This document shows, piece by piece, positions 8,420 through 16,306 of a DNA stretch of 35,217 nt; positions within the stretch are counted from its first letter, which is position 1; each line of letters begins with the position of its first letter. Position numbers and translations under genes: made by a program. Origin of the DNA: Clostridia bacterium (lineage in GTDB: Bacteria; Bacillota; Clostridia; Oscillospirales; Acutalibacteraceae); assembly GCA_017430145.1 (NCBI GenBank), contig JAFRNP010000152.1, positions 1 to 35,217 of the forward strand, given 5' to 3'. The notes beneath the pieces are model-generated. The model searched no databases. It saw only the letters and a program-made list of their open reading frames with translations, and had not been told where the DNA came from.

Positions 8420-9138
8420 TATTCCCCGCGATCGACCTGTACGGCGGCAAGGCTGTGCGGCTGTTTAAGGGCGATTACAACCAAATGACGGTGTACAGCG
8501 ACCGCCCTGCCGAAGTCGCCTGCGATTTTCGCGATAAGGGCGCAAAGTGGATCCATATCGTGGATCTGGAAGGCGCGAAGACCGGCGGCACGCCGAACCT
8601 CGAAACGGTGCTCGCGGTCAAAAAAGCGAGCGGTCTTCTTTGCGAGATCGGCGGCGGCGTGCGCAGTATGGACGTGGTGGAACGCTACCTCTCTTCCGGG
8701 ATCGACCGGGTGATCCTCGGTACGGCGGCGGTCACGGACGAGGCGTTTCTGAAAACAGCCGTCGGTAAATACGGCGAAAAAGTCGCCGTGGGCGTGGACC
8801 TGAAGGACGGATACGTCGCCGTGAAAGGCTGGACGGAAAAAAGCGCCCTGACGGCGGACGCGTTTTTTGAAAAGCTGGAGGCCATCGGCGTCAAAACGGT
8901 GATCTGCACCGATATCAGCAAGGACGGCGCCATGCAGGGCGCAAACCATGAACTGTACCGGCGCCTCTCAAAAAACTATTCCGTGGACCTGACGGCGTCC
9001 GGCGGCGTATCGGGCCTTGAGGACGTAAAAAAACTTGCCGCGCTGGGGCTGTACGGCGCCATCATCGGCAAAGCGTATTATACGGGCGCGGTGGATCTGG
9101 CTGACGCGATCGCGCTGGCACAGCGTCGGGAATTATAA
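8413..9138 (+). CDS. hisA: ProFAR isomerase HisA
   Basis: HisA is a (beta/alpha)8-barrel isomerase that converts ProFAR to PRFAR. The 241-residue product begins MLIFPAIDLYGGKAVRL with the catalytic D8. It shows the phosphate-binding GGGVRSMDVVERYL (near residue 80), VGVDLKDGYVAVKGW with the second catalytic aspartate near 128, and the C-terminal phosphate site TASGGVSGLEDV. ATG at 8413 overlaps the end of hisH and has a GGAGGAG site. An upstream in-frame start at 8389 would add non-homologous residues. A 45-base gap to hisF follows, the largest spacing in the operon. Confidence 0.95.
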   Translation: MLIFPAIDLYGGKAVRLFKGDYNQMTVYSDRPAEVACDFRDKGAKWIHIVDLEGAKTGGTPNLETVLAVKKASGLLCEIGGGVRSMDVVERYLSSGIDRVILGTAAVTDEAFLKTAVGKYGEKVAVGVDLKDGYVAVKGWTEKSALTADAFFEKLEAIGVKTVICTDISKDGAMQGANHELYRRLSKNYSVDLTASGGVSGLEDVKKLAALGLYGAIIGKAYYTGAVDLADAIALAQRREL

Positions 9139-9183
9139 AATAAGAATGATGAATTGAGGATCGGGGATTTATAAAGGGAGCGT

Positions 9184-9942
9184 ATGGTTACAAAACGGAT
9201 CATCCCTTGTCTGGACGTGCGGGGCGGGCGCGTGGTCAAGGGCGTCAATTTTGAGGGGGTCGCGGACGTGGCGTCCCCGGTGGAGCTGGCAAAGTATTAT
9301 TCCGCCCACGGCGCGGACGAGCTGGTTTTCTACGACATCACCGCCTCTTTTGAGGGCAGAAAGCTGTTTACGGATATCCTTACCGAGACCGCGCGGCAGG
9401 TGTTTATCCCGCTGACGGTCGGCGGCGGCATCAATACCGTAGAGGATTTCGCAAGGGTCCTGAACTGCGGCGCGGATAAAGTCAGCGTCAATTCCGGCGC
9501 AATCAGAAACCCTGACCTCATTTACGAGGCGGCAAAGCGCTACGGCGACCAGTGCGTGGTGCTGTCGGCGGACGTCAAACGCGTGGACGGCGTGTTCCGC
9601 GTGTTCGCCAAGGGCGGCAGGGAAAACACCGGCATGGAGGCGATCGAATGGATCCGCCGCGGCGCCGAAAACGGGGCGGGGGAGATCGTGCTCAATTCCA
9701 TCGATACCGACGGCGTGAAAAACGGCTTCGATCTGGAAATGCTGGACGCCGTTTGCAATGCGGTCAGCGTGCCGGTCATCGCCTCGGGCGGCGCCGGCGG
9801 GATCGGCGATTTTGTCACGCTGTTCAAAACGCTGCCGAAGGTGGATGCGGGCCTCGCTGCCTCGATCTTCCATTTCGGGGAAGTGACCATTGAAGAATTA
9901 AAACGGGCGTGCGCCGAAGCGGGCATACCCATGCGGATCTGA
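9184..9942 (+). CDS. hisF: Imidazole glycerol phosphate synthase, cyclase subunit HisF
   Basis: HisF uses ammonia from HisH to turn PRFAR into imidazole glycerol phosphate and AICAR. The 252-residue barrel shows both catalytic aspartates: D11 in [12 protein letters not shown] and D130 in [10 protein letters not shown]. It also has [11 protein letters not shown] near residue 80 and the phosphate site [10 protein letters not shown] near 201. The start ATG has AAAGGGAG upstream. It follows hisA with 45 bases in between and no hairpin. Confidence 0.96.
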   Translation: MVTKRIIPCLDVRGGRVVKGVNFEGVADVASPVELAKYYSAHGADELVFYDITASFEGRKLFTDILTETARQVFIPLTVGGGINTVEDFARVLNCGADKVSVNSGAIRNPDLIYEAAKRYGDQCVVLSADVKRVDGVFRVFAKGGRENTGMEAIEWIRRGAENGAGEIVLNSIDTDGVKNGFDLEMLDAVCNAVSVPVIASGGAGGIGDFVTLFKTLPKVDAGLAASIFHFGEVTIEELKRACAEAGIPMRI

Positions 9943-9953
9943 CGGAGGTAAAT

Positions 9954-10610
9954 ATGCTGTATTTTGATATCGACCAACTGAAATTCGACGAAAAGGGGCT
10001 GATCCCGGCGATCGTTGTGGACAGCGTCACGAAACAGGTGCTCACGCTTGCGTATATGAATCGGGAGAGCCTCAATATCACGCTCGAAAAGGAACTGACC
10101 TGTTTCTGGAGCCGTTCGCGGCAAAAGCTCTGGCTCAAGGGCGAGACCAGCGGCAACTACCAGCACGTGGTCAGCATCACGGCGGACTGCGACAAAGACG
10201 CGCTTGTGGTCATGGTGGAGCCGGACGGCCCCGCCTGCCATCTCGGTACGACCTCCTGTTTTTCAAACCGTATGTTTGACAGTGAGGAACGGAAGGAATT
10301 TTCCTGCGAAATGCTCATGTCCCTGATCGAGGGCAGGAAAACGGAGAAAAAAGAGGGCTCCTATACGACCTACTTGTTCGAGAAAGGGCTCGATAAGATC
10401 CTGAAAAAGGTCGGCGAGGAGAGCACCGAGGTCATCATCGCCGCAAAAGACCGGGATAAAAAAGAGACGGTCTATGAGATCGCGGACCTGGCCTATCATG
10501 TGATGGTGCTGATGATCGAGGCGGGCATCTCTCTGGAGGATATCCACAAAGAACTTGCCTCCCGCCACGTGATCGACCGGAAGGTGAAACAGGAAAAAAT
10601 GACCTCATGA
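9954..10610 (+). CDS. hisIE: Bifunctional phosphoribosyl-AMP cyclohydrolase / phosphoribosyl-ATP pyrophosphatase
   Basis: This is a natural fusion that carries out steps two and three of histidine synthesis. Residues 1-115 are HisI, with MNRESL, then GETSGNYQ and DCDKDALVV, and the metal cysteines in [11 protein letters not shown]. Residues about 122-218 are HisE, with [18 protein letters not shown] and the acidic magnesium residues around EVIIAAKD and [11 protein letters not shown] at 9954 has CGGAGGTAA just upstream; the open frame starting at 9909 is not homologous before this. It is the last his gene, and no histidinol-phosphatase gene follows. Confidence 0.95.
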   Translation: MLYFDIDQLKFDEKGLIPAIVVDSVTKQVLTLAYMNRESLNITLEKELTCFWSRSRQKLWLKGETSGNYQHVVSITADCDKDALVVMVEPDGPACHLGTTSCFSNRMFDSEERKEFSCEMLMSLIEGRKTEKKEGSYTTYLFEKGLDKILKKVGEESTEVIIAAKDRDKKETVYEIADLAYHVMVLMIEAGISLEDIHKELASRHVIDRKVKQEKMTS

Positions 10611-10639
10611 TCATAAAATGACGTTTATAGTTAAAAGTA

Positions 10640-10743
10640 AAAAGCGGAAAATGAAAAAAGGGACGCCGGCATGGATCACGGATCCGGTTCGGATGCTGTG
10701 AACAGCGGAAGGTCTTTCCGGTATTTTTTCAGTTTCCGCTTTT
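10640..10743. terminator. Long stem-loop after the his operon (probable terminator or interspersed element)
   Basis: AAAAGCGGAAAATGAAAAAA (10640-10659) pairs with 10724-10743 over 20 positions with one mismatch, enclosing a 64-base loop. The loop has its own small hairpins (GGATC/GATCC and CGGAA/TTCCG). More T runs follow the right arm. It would stop transcripts leaving hisIE. The long loop and purine-rich arms also recall the element at 583-760. A small open frame (10671-10862) crosses it but shows no coding character. Confidence 0.55.
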
Positions 10744-10819
10744 CTCTTTTTCGTTTTTTTAAGTACGTTTTAGGTTTTGCTTATATCTTATTGACAGATA
10801 TCCGAAAGGAGGACGGACG

Positions 10820-11512
10820 ATGGAACAGGAAAAACGCTGGCGGCATGAGCTTAAGTTCATGATCCCGTACGCCGATTACCTGGCCGTGCGGCAGCGTCTG
10901 CAACGCGTATGCAGGCCCGATCCCCACACGATGGCGGACGGGACCTACTTGATCCGCAGTATCTATTTTGACAACTGTGAGGATAAGGCGCTCAGAGAAA
11001 AAGAGGACGGCGTCGGCAAACGGGAAAAATTCCGCATCCGGTACTATAACGACGATCTTTCATTTATATCCCTTGAAAAGAAGATGAAGATCGACTGCCT
11101 GTGCCTGAAATACGACGCCGTGATCACCGAAGAGGAATTACGGCTTCTCTTAAACGGGGACTCCGGTTGGATGAAGGACCATCCGGGGGCGCCGGTGCGG
11201 GAACTATACGCCAAAATGCACTATCAGCGGCTTCGTCCGAAGGTGCTGGTATCGTACCGCAGAGAGCCGTTTGTTTACCCTGCAGGCAACGTGCGGATCA
11301 CGTTCGATTCCGGGATCCGGACCAGCCTTTTTACAAAAGATTTTCTGCCGCCCGGGGTCACCGACGTCAGTGCGACGGACACGCCGCAGGATCGGATTTT
11401 GGAAGTCAAATACGACGCGTTTCTGCCGGAACTTATTCAGGATCTCATTCAGATCCCCGGCGTCCGGCAGCAGGCGTTTTCAAAATACGCCGCCTGCCGC
11501 AGATTCGGATAA
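10820..11512 (+). CDS. VTC-domain (polyphosphate polymerase-like) protein
   Basis: The 230-residue protein matches the VTC domain, a triphosphate-tunnel fold known from the yeast vacuolar polyphosphate polymerase Vtc4 and found as single-domain proteins in bacteria. Basic and acidic tunnel-type residues are visible: HELKF (residues 9-13), YLIRSIYFDN near 40, KREKFRIRYY near 63, SLEKKMK near 81, LRPKVLVSYRREPF near 138, and the late acidic LEVKYDAFLP. No membrane segment is seen, so it is probably cytosolic. It has a perfect AAAGGAGG site 7 bases before ATG. It is followed by DUF4956 and CotH genes in the same direction; the three commonly occur together. Whether it makes polyphosphate is not known. 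Confidence 0.85.
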   Translation: MEQEKRWRHELKFMIPYADYLAVRQRLQRVCRPDPHTMADGTYLIRSIYFDNCEDKALREKEDGVGKREKFRIRYYNDDLSFISLEKKMKIDCLCLKYDAVITEEELRLLLNGDSGWMKDHPGAPVRELYAKMHYQRLRPKVLVSYRREPFVYPAGNVRITFDSGIRTSLFTKDFLPPGVTDVSATDTPQDRILEVKYDAFLPELIQDLIQIPGVRQQAFSKYAACRRFG

Positions 11513-11546
11513 AATTAAGTGATCATAAGGAAGTGAGGATATATCC

Positions 11547-12218
11547 ATGACATTCAGCGACATTTTCAAATCCAGTTTCTTAGAGAGCGTAACGGAGTTT
11601 TCCGCGGTCGATACCCTGATCGGTATGGCGTTTGCCCTCGTGATCGGCCTTTTCATTTTTGTGATCTATAAAAAGACCTTCAGCGGCGTGATGTTCTCCA
11701 CGGGCTTTGCCATGTCCCTGATCGGGCTGTCCCTCGTGACCACCCTCGTCATTATGGCGGTCACCTCCAACGTGGTGCTGTCCCTCGGCATGGTGGGCGC
11801 GCTGTCCATCGTGCGTTTCCGGGCTGCCATCAAGGAACCGATGGAGATCGTGTTTTTGTTCTGGTCCCTGGCGGCAGGCATCGTGATCGGCGCCGGCATG
11901 GTCCCGCTGGCGGTGATCGGTTCCGCCATCATCGGCGCGATCCTTTTGCTCTTTGTGAAGAAAAAAGTCCGCAACGCGCCGTATATCCTGGTCGTCAACT
12001 GCGCCGATGAAAAGGCGGAAGCGGGCGCCATGGACGTGATCGGCAAAGCCGTTGACAAATATATCGTCAAATCCAAAACCGTGAACGCCTCCGGCATCGA
12101 AGTGACCGCGGAGATCCGTGTAAAGGATACCGCAACGGACTTCGTCAACCGTGTAAACGAAGTCGCAGGCGTATCCGGCGCCACGCTCGTGAGCTTCAAC
12201 GGAGAGTATATGTCCTGA
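11547..12218 (+). CDS. DUF4956 family membrane protein
   Basis: This is a 223-residue protein with an N-terminal membrane half and a soluble C-terminal half. Hydrophobic segments lie at about residues 16-37, 47-68, 70-88 and 102-138. The strongly conserved stretch SLGMVGALSIVRFRAAIKEP between the middle and last segments is the DUF4956 hallmark. The function is not established. The family is repeatedly found beside VTC-domain and CotH-like genes, as here, which suggests one membrane-linked system. The start has AGGAAGTGAGG upstream; CotH starts 13 bases after its stop. Confidence 0.82.
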   Translation: MTFSDIFKSSFLESVTEFSAVDTLIGMAFALVIGLFIFVIYKKTFSGVMFSTGFAMSLIGLSLVTTLVIMAVTSNVVLSLGMVGALSIVRFRAAIKEPMEIVFLFWSLAAGIVIGAGMVPLAVIGSAIIGAILLLFVKKKVRNAPYILVVNCADEKAEAGAMDVIGKAVDKYIVKSKTVNASGIEVTAEIRVKDTATDFVNRVNEVAGVSGATLVSFNGEYMS

Positions 12219-12231
12219 GGAGGCAGAGGTC

Positions 12232-14664
12232 ATGGTCGCAAATAAGCATATTTCAAAAATCATCATTGCCATCATGGCCGTCGCCGTCGTTCTCTGTTTT
12301 CTGGCCGCTGCGTATGCGGATGAACTGTCCGGATTGCTCGGCGGTAAGGGCGTCCGGATGGAGTATGCATCCAAACTTTTCGATACCGATTCGATCATAA
12401 GTATCGATATTCAGATGGACCCCGCCGAATGGGACCGTATGCAGGCAAACGTCATGTCGGAGGAATACTTTGTTTGCGACGTGGTGATCAACGGCAAAAA
12501 GCTGCAAAGCGTCGCGATCCGGCCGAAAGGGAACACCAGCCTTTCCGCCATCGCCATGGATCCCGACTCCGACCGGTACAGCCTGAAGCTGGAATTTGAC
12601 CATTTCGTGGATGGGCAAACCTGTTACGGCCTCGATAAGCTGATCCTGAACAACAATTACGCCGACGCCACCAACATGAAGGAGGCCGTGATCTACGATA
12701 TGTTCGCGTATCTCGGCGCGGATGCATCGCTTTATAACTACGCCGAGGTCTCTCTCAACGGCGAATACCGGGGCGTGTTTCTGGCGCTGGAAGCGGTGGA
12801 GAGCAGCTTTATGCTCAGAAACTTCGGCACGCAGGACGGCGAATTGTATAAGCCCGATACCATGGAGATTGGCGGCAACAACGGCGGCGGAAACGGCGGC
12901 GCGGCGATGCCCGATATGGGAAATATCGACATGTCCGACGTTGACCTTTCTCAGTTTGCCGGCAAAACGCCTCCGTCGGGCGGGTCGCCGTTCGGCGGCG
13001 AGGACGGCGGAAATGAAAACGGCAGACCGTCGTTCGGCGGTCCCTCCGGCGGGGACGGCAGCTTTGACCCGAACGATCTGCCGGCGGACTTCGATCCCGG
13101 CGATATCCCGGCAGATTTCGATCCGTCCTCTTTACCCGAAGGCTTTGACGCAGGCAATATCCCCGAAGGCGGCCCTTCAGCCGGGGCGCCGGCGTCTGAC
13201 GGCGATGCTGAAAACGGCGACGGGGCAGACGCAGCCGCAGGGTCCGGCGACGGTTCCGGCGGCAGGGCCGCCAGGTCCGGCGCGGGCGGCGGCTTTTCTA
13301 AGGGCGGCGGCGCAAACCTGAACTACACGGACGACGACCTTGACAGCTACTCCACGATCTGGGAGAGCGAGGTCACCGGTACCTCGAAAGGCGACCATCG
13401 CAGAGTGGTCACCGCGCTGAAAAATATCAGCGAGGGTACGGACCTTGAAACGTACCTTAACGTGGACAACGTGCTCAAATATATGGCTGTGCACACTTTT
13501 TCCGTCAATATGGACAGCCTGTCGGGCTCCATGGCCCACAACTACTATCTGTACGAATACGACGGGCAGCTGAATATCATCCCGTGGGACTATAACCTTT
13601 CCTTCGGCGGCATGTCCATGGGCGGCTCCGGGGACGCGACGCATATGGTGAACGACGCCATTGACACGCCCTTTTCGGGCACGAAGTTCTTTGACGCGCT
13701 GCTGGAGGACGAGACGTACCTTGCGCAGTACCACGCGTACCTGCAGCAGCTGACGGATGCATACGTAAACGGCGGCAGGTTTGACGAAACGTATACCCGC
13801 ATCCGTTCGCAGATCGACGCGCTTGTGGAGACCGACCCGACGGCGTTCTACGATTACGATGAATACCAAACCGCGGCTGAGATGCTGTATGAGACTGTAA
13901 AGCTGCGCGCAGAGAGCATCTCCGGGCAGCTTGCGGGGACCATCCCTTCCACCGACGCCGGACAGCGGCAGGATGCCTCCGCTTTTGTGGACGCGTCCGG
14001 GATCGACGTAACGGCCATGGGGCAGTTGAATATGGGCGCAAGTTTCGAATCACGCGGCAGTGATGCCGGAGAGGATACGGCGGACGGTGAAAGCGGCGCC
14101 GGAGATACCGACGGTAAGCCGGCGGATACCCGGACCGCGGACACTTCGGACGACGGTACGCAGAGCGCAGCGCCGGAAGAAGAAAGCGCCGCAGAGGAAG
14201 AAACCACCGAAACGGCGACGCAGAAAGCTGAGCCGCCGGCCGGCGGCAGCGGCGGAAGTTCCGGCGGCGGTATGCCCGGTTCCGGCGGCTTTGACCCGAA
14301 CAACATGCCGGACATGGGGAGCTTCGACCCGGGCAATATGCCGGACATGGGCAGCTTTGACCCGGGCAACATGCCGGACATGGGCAGCTTCGACCCCGGC
14401 AATATGCCGGATATGGGCGGCTTTGGCCTCTTTGGCTCTTCCGGCGGCGATCGGGAGGACCAACCCGAAAATGAAGGCGCCAACGGCGCGCAGGACGAAA
14501 GCGGCGAAAAAACGCCCGGCGGCGGACGCTCGTTTTCCGGGATGCCCGGCAGCAGCGGCGTCCTGGCAAAGACGCAGACCCTTGCGCTTTACGGCGTAAG
14601 TCTTGTGATCATCCTTGCCGCCCTGTTTGCGGCTGTAAAATTCAAGCGCAGAAAAACCGCATAA
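12232..14664 (+). CDS. CotH-like kinase with low-complexity inserts and C-terminal membrane anchor
   Basis: The 810-residue protein belongs to the CotH kinase family, named for the B. subtilis spore-coat kinase. A signal anchor lies at residues 7-29. The CotH core is split. Part one (about 45-210) has RPKGNTSL, NNNYADATNMKEA and LNGEYRGVFLALEAVE. Part two (about 363-560) has YLNVDNVLKYMAVHTFSVN and the metal-site region NIIPWDYNLSFGG. Between them lies a Gly/Asp/Pro-rich insert of about 150 residues with a 9-residue repeat. A second Gly/Met-rich tract (about 610-770) has an 11-residue repeat. A membrane helix (about 784-803) and a basic tail end the protein, so both inserts should face outside. 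It is the third gene of a VTC/DUF4956/CotH set. Confidence 0.85.
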   Translation: MVANKHISKIIIAIMAVAVVLCFLAAAYADELSGLLGGKGVRMEYASKLFDTDSIISIDIQMDPAEWDRMQANVMSEEYFVCDVVINGKKLQSVAIRPKGNTSLSAIAMDPDSDRYSLKLEFDHFVDGQTCYGLDKLILNNNYADATNMKEAVIYDMFAYLGADASLYNYAEVSLNGEYRGVFLALEAVESSFMLRNFGTQDGELYKPDTMEIGGNNGGGNGGAAMPDMGNIDMSDVDLSQFAGKTPPSGGSPFGGEDGGNENGRPSFGGPSGGDGSFDPNDLPADFDPGDIPADFDPSSLPEGFDAGNIPEGGPSAGAPASDGDAENGDGADAAAGSGDGSGGRAARSGAGGGFSKGGGANLNYTDDDLDSYSTIWESEVTGTSKGDHRRVVTALKNISEGTDLETYLNVDNVLKYMAVHTFSVNMDSLSGSMAHNYYLYEYDGQLNIIPWDYNLSFGGMSMGGSGDATHMVNDAIDTPFSGTKFFDALLEDETYLAQYHAYLQQLTDAYVNGGRFDETYTRIRSQIDALVETDPTAFYDYDEYQTAAEMLYETVKLRAESISGQLAGTIPSTDAGQRQDASAFVDASGIDVTAMGQLNMGASFESRGSDAGEDTADGESGAGDTDGKPADTRTADTSDDGTQSAAPEEESAAEEETTETATQKAEPPAGGSGGSSGGGMPGSGGFDPNNMPDMGSFDPGNMPDMGSFDPGNMPDMGSFDPGNMPDMGGFGLFGSSGGDREDQPENEGANGAQDESGEKTPGGGRSFSGMPGSSGVLAKTQTLALYGVSLVIILAALFAAVKFKRRKTA
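13063..13170 (+). repeat. Four-copy 27-bp in-frame repeat (FDPxxLP type)
   Basis: Four units of 9 residues follow each other without a gap in the CotH-like protein (residues 278-313): FDPNDLPAD, FDPGDIPAD, FDPSSLPEG, FDAGNIPEG. The units have diverged at the DNA level, which points to an older expansion than the 33-bp repeat further along the gene. Confidence 0.85.
14290..14421 (+). repeat. Four-copy 33-bp in-frame tandem repeat (FDPGNMPDMGS)
   Basis: Four units of 11 residues lie head to tail in the CotH-like protein (residues 687-730). They read FDPNNMPDMGS, FDPGNMPDMGS twice, and FDPGNMPDMGG. DNA identity between units is high, with mainly third-position changes, so the array is recent and could change length by slippage without breaking the frame. 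Confidence 0.9.
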
Positions 14665-14667
14665 AAA

Positions 14668-14712
14668 TCCGGAAGGAAAAGCGATCTCCGCTCTCCCTTC
14701 CGGAACTTTTTA
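14668..14712 (+). terminator. Intrinsic terminator after the CotH-like gene
   Basis: A perfect 9-bp stem TCCGGAAGG (14668-14676) pairs with 14696-14704, with a small inner AGCG/CGCT helix and a following T run. It lies 4 bases after the CotH stop and closes the VTC/DUF4956/CotH operon. Confidence 0.85.
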
Positions 14713-14749
14713 AAAATAAAAGAGAAATCAATGATCGTAAGCTCGTGTT

Positions 14750-15013
14750 TTAAACTGCCTCTTTCTCCGCCTTCTCTGCTTCCAGCACCGCCTTCGCGAA
14801 CTGGTCCGCGCAGGAGGTGGGGCGCAATCCGCAGGTGTTGCCGAGCAGCTTATCGGCGATATCCTGCGCCTTCATGCCGTCCACAAGCTTTGAAATGGCT
14901 TTGAGGTTGCCGTTGCACCCGCGGGTGAACGAGACGTTTGACACGACAGAGTTGTTGATATCAAAGTCGATCTGTACGGAGCAGACCATTTTTGGGTAAT
15001 ACGTATAATGCAT
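14750..15013 (-). CDS. TSCPD-domain protein (TIGR03905-like)
   Basis: This is an 87-residue protein with the TSCPD domain, also found at the C-terminus of some ribonucleotide reductases and as stand-alone proteins in Clostridia. Four cysteines are present: C11, C33 in RGCNGNL, and C61 and C68 in CGLRPTSCADQ. They probably bind a metal. The function of the stand-alone family is not known. Start ATG has a GGAAAGG site about 9 bases upstream. It lies 69 bases downstream of the PdxR-like gene on the same strand and may be read with it. Confidence 0.85.
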   Translation of the reverse strand: MHYTYYPKMVCSVQIDFDINNSVVSNVSFTRGCNGNLKAISKLVDGMKAQDIADKLLGNTCGLRPTSCADQFAKAVLEAEKAEKEAV

Positions 15014-15082
15014 AATCGTTTTCCTTTCCGCCGCTGACCGCGGCCCTTTCTAATCTGAGGATAAACGCAGCCGGCAGATTTG

Positions 15083-16177
15083 TCAAGGCATTTTTTCAAT
15101 TTCCCTGCGTTTTTTCCGCCTTACACGGTTGATATGCCGCTCAAAGTCGCCGTTCTGCAAAAGCCTTGCGATCAGAAGCTGGTCAAACACCGGCGCCGTG
15201 CAGGAATAAAACCCTGCGCGTTCCTCATACAGCGCCTGCAGACGCGGCGGCAGCAGCATATAGCCGATGCGCAAGGACGGCGCCACGGTCTTTGAAAACG
15301 TGTTCAGGTATACCGCGTTCTCTTTATCCGAAAGCGAATACACCGTCTCCTCCGCCTTGGTGGAGGGGGTGAATTCCGATTCAAAGTCGTCTTCGATAAT
15401 AAACCGGTCCCCGGCGTTTGCCCAGCGGATATATTCCCGCCGTTTCGCCGCCGTGGCGCTCACACCGCTGGGAAAGCTGCGGTAGGGCGTGATGTGCAGC
15501 ACGTCGGCGCGGCACGCCCACAGCGCTTCGCTTTCGACCCCGTCGCTGCCAAGCGGCAGCAAAACGCGTCTGACGTCGTTGGCGGCATAGACCTGTTCGA
15601 TCTTTTCGTAGGCGGGCGTCTCCATGGCGTAGGTCTTTTCCCGCCCCAGGATCTGTATAAGAAGCGAGTACAGATACTCGGCGCCCGCGCCGATCACGAT
15701 CCGTTCCGGCTGCACGGCAAGCCCGCGGCTTCTGCCGAGATACGCGGCAAGGGCGCTCTGCAGCTGTGGGCACCCGGCGTTCGGGCTTTTGGCCAGCAGC
15801 GCATCCCCGGCGTCCGCGATCACTCGGCGCATGTTTTTCGCCAGCACCGAAAAATCCAGCGCGTCGCTGTCCGGCGCGGCCGACTGCGAAAAGGGGACGG
15901 TGGGCAGGGGAGCCCCCGGGGTCCGAAACCCCGCGTTCTCCGTAAAGGTCACAAAATATCCGCTGCGCTCCCGCGGGGAGACGTACCCCTCTTCCGTCAG
16001 AAGAGACAGCGCGTGCTCGACCGTAACAAGGCTCAGCCCCAGTTCCTCTGCGATCTGGCGCTTGCCGGGCAGTTTTCTGCCGCAGGGGTAGTCCCCGGCG
16101 ATGATCTCGTCCCTCAGCTCCTCGTACAGGCGCAGGTAATATGGCGGGGCAAGTTTTGATTTATCAAATGCTTTCAT
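15083..16177 (-). CDS. MocR/PdxR-like GntR-family regulator, C-terminally shortened
   Basis: MocR-type regulators join a GntR winged helix to an aminotransferase-like domain that senses PLP. Residues 1-75 hold the winged helix (LRDEIIAGDYPCGRKLPGKR, then LGLSLVTVEHALSLL). The aminotransferase-like part follows, with IIEDDFESEF near 264 and the PLP lysine K296 in TFSKTVAPSLRIGYM. The protein stops at residue 364, shortly after HINRVRRKKRREIE. Relatives continue about 100 residues into a small C-terminal domain. That domain is missing and no remnant lies downstream, because the TSCPD gene follows. It is divergent from a vitamin B6 kinase gene, which fits a PdxR role. RBS AGGAAAG precedes ATG. 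Confidence 0.85.
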   Translation of the reverse strand: MKAFDKSKLAPPYYLRLYEELRDEIIAGDYPCGRKLPGKRQIAEELGLSLVTVEHALSLLTEEGYVSPRERSGYFVTFTENAGFRTPGAPLPTVPFSQSAAPDSDALDFSVLAKNMRRVIADAGDALLAKSPNAGCPQLQSALAAYLGRSRGLAVQPERIVIGAGAEYLYSLLIQILGREKTYAMETPAYEKIEQVYAANDVRRVLLPLGSDGVESEALWACRADVLHITPYRSFPSGVSATAAKRREYIRWANAGDRFIIEDDFESEFTPSTKAEETVYSLSDKENAVYLNTFSKTVAPSLRIGYMLLPPRLQALYEERAGFYSCTAPVFDQLLIARLLQNGDFERHINRVRRKKRREIEKMP

Positions 16178-16201
16178 GGTACGCTTTCCTGTTCTGCATA
16201 T

Positions 16202-16263
16202 CTGGTCTTATAAAAAATGTGCAAACTGGCACTTTTTATAAGATCAAAACCAGTATATACTGG
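16202..16263. promoter_or_regulatory. Divergent PdxR-like/B6 kinase control region
   Basis: The gap between the divergent genes holds repeated CTGG/CCAG half-sites. CTTATAAAAAATGTGC (about 16206-16221) faces an imperfect inverted copy ending ATAAGATC. The perfect 14-bp palindrome CCAGTATATACTGG (16250-16263) covers the -10-like TATACT (16256-16261). No good -35 lies 17 bases upstream of TATACT, which suits an activator-dependent promoter. PdxR-type proteins often act as PLP-responsive activators from such divergent regions; that role here is inferred. Confidence 0.55.
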
Positions 16264-16306
16264 ACAATAACAAAAGTCAAGTGAAAAAGAAAACGGAGGA
16301 ATAAAG

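Noticed and set aside
10671..10862. 63-residue open frame between hisIE and the VTC gene
   Set aside because: It runs through a long stem-loop and into the VTC gene in another frame, and has no RBS.
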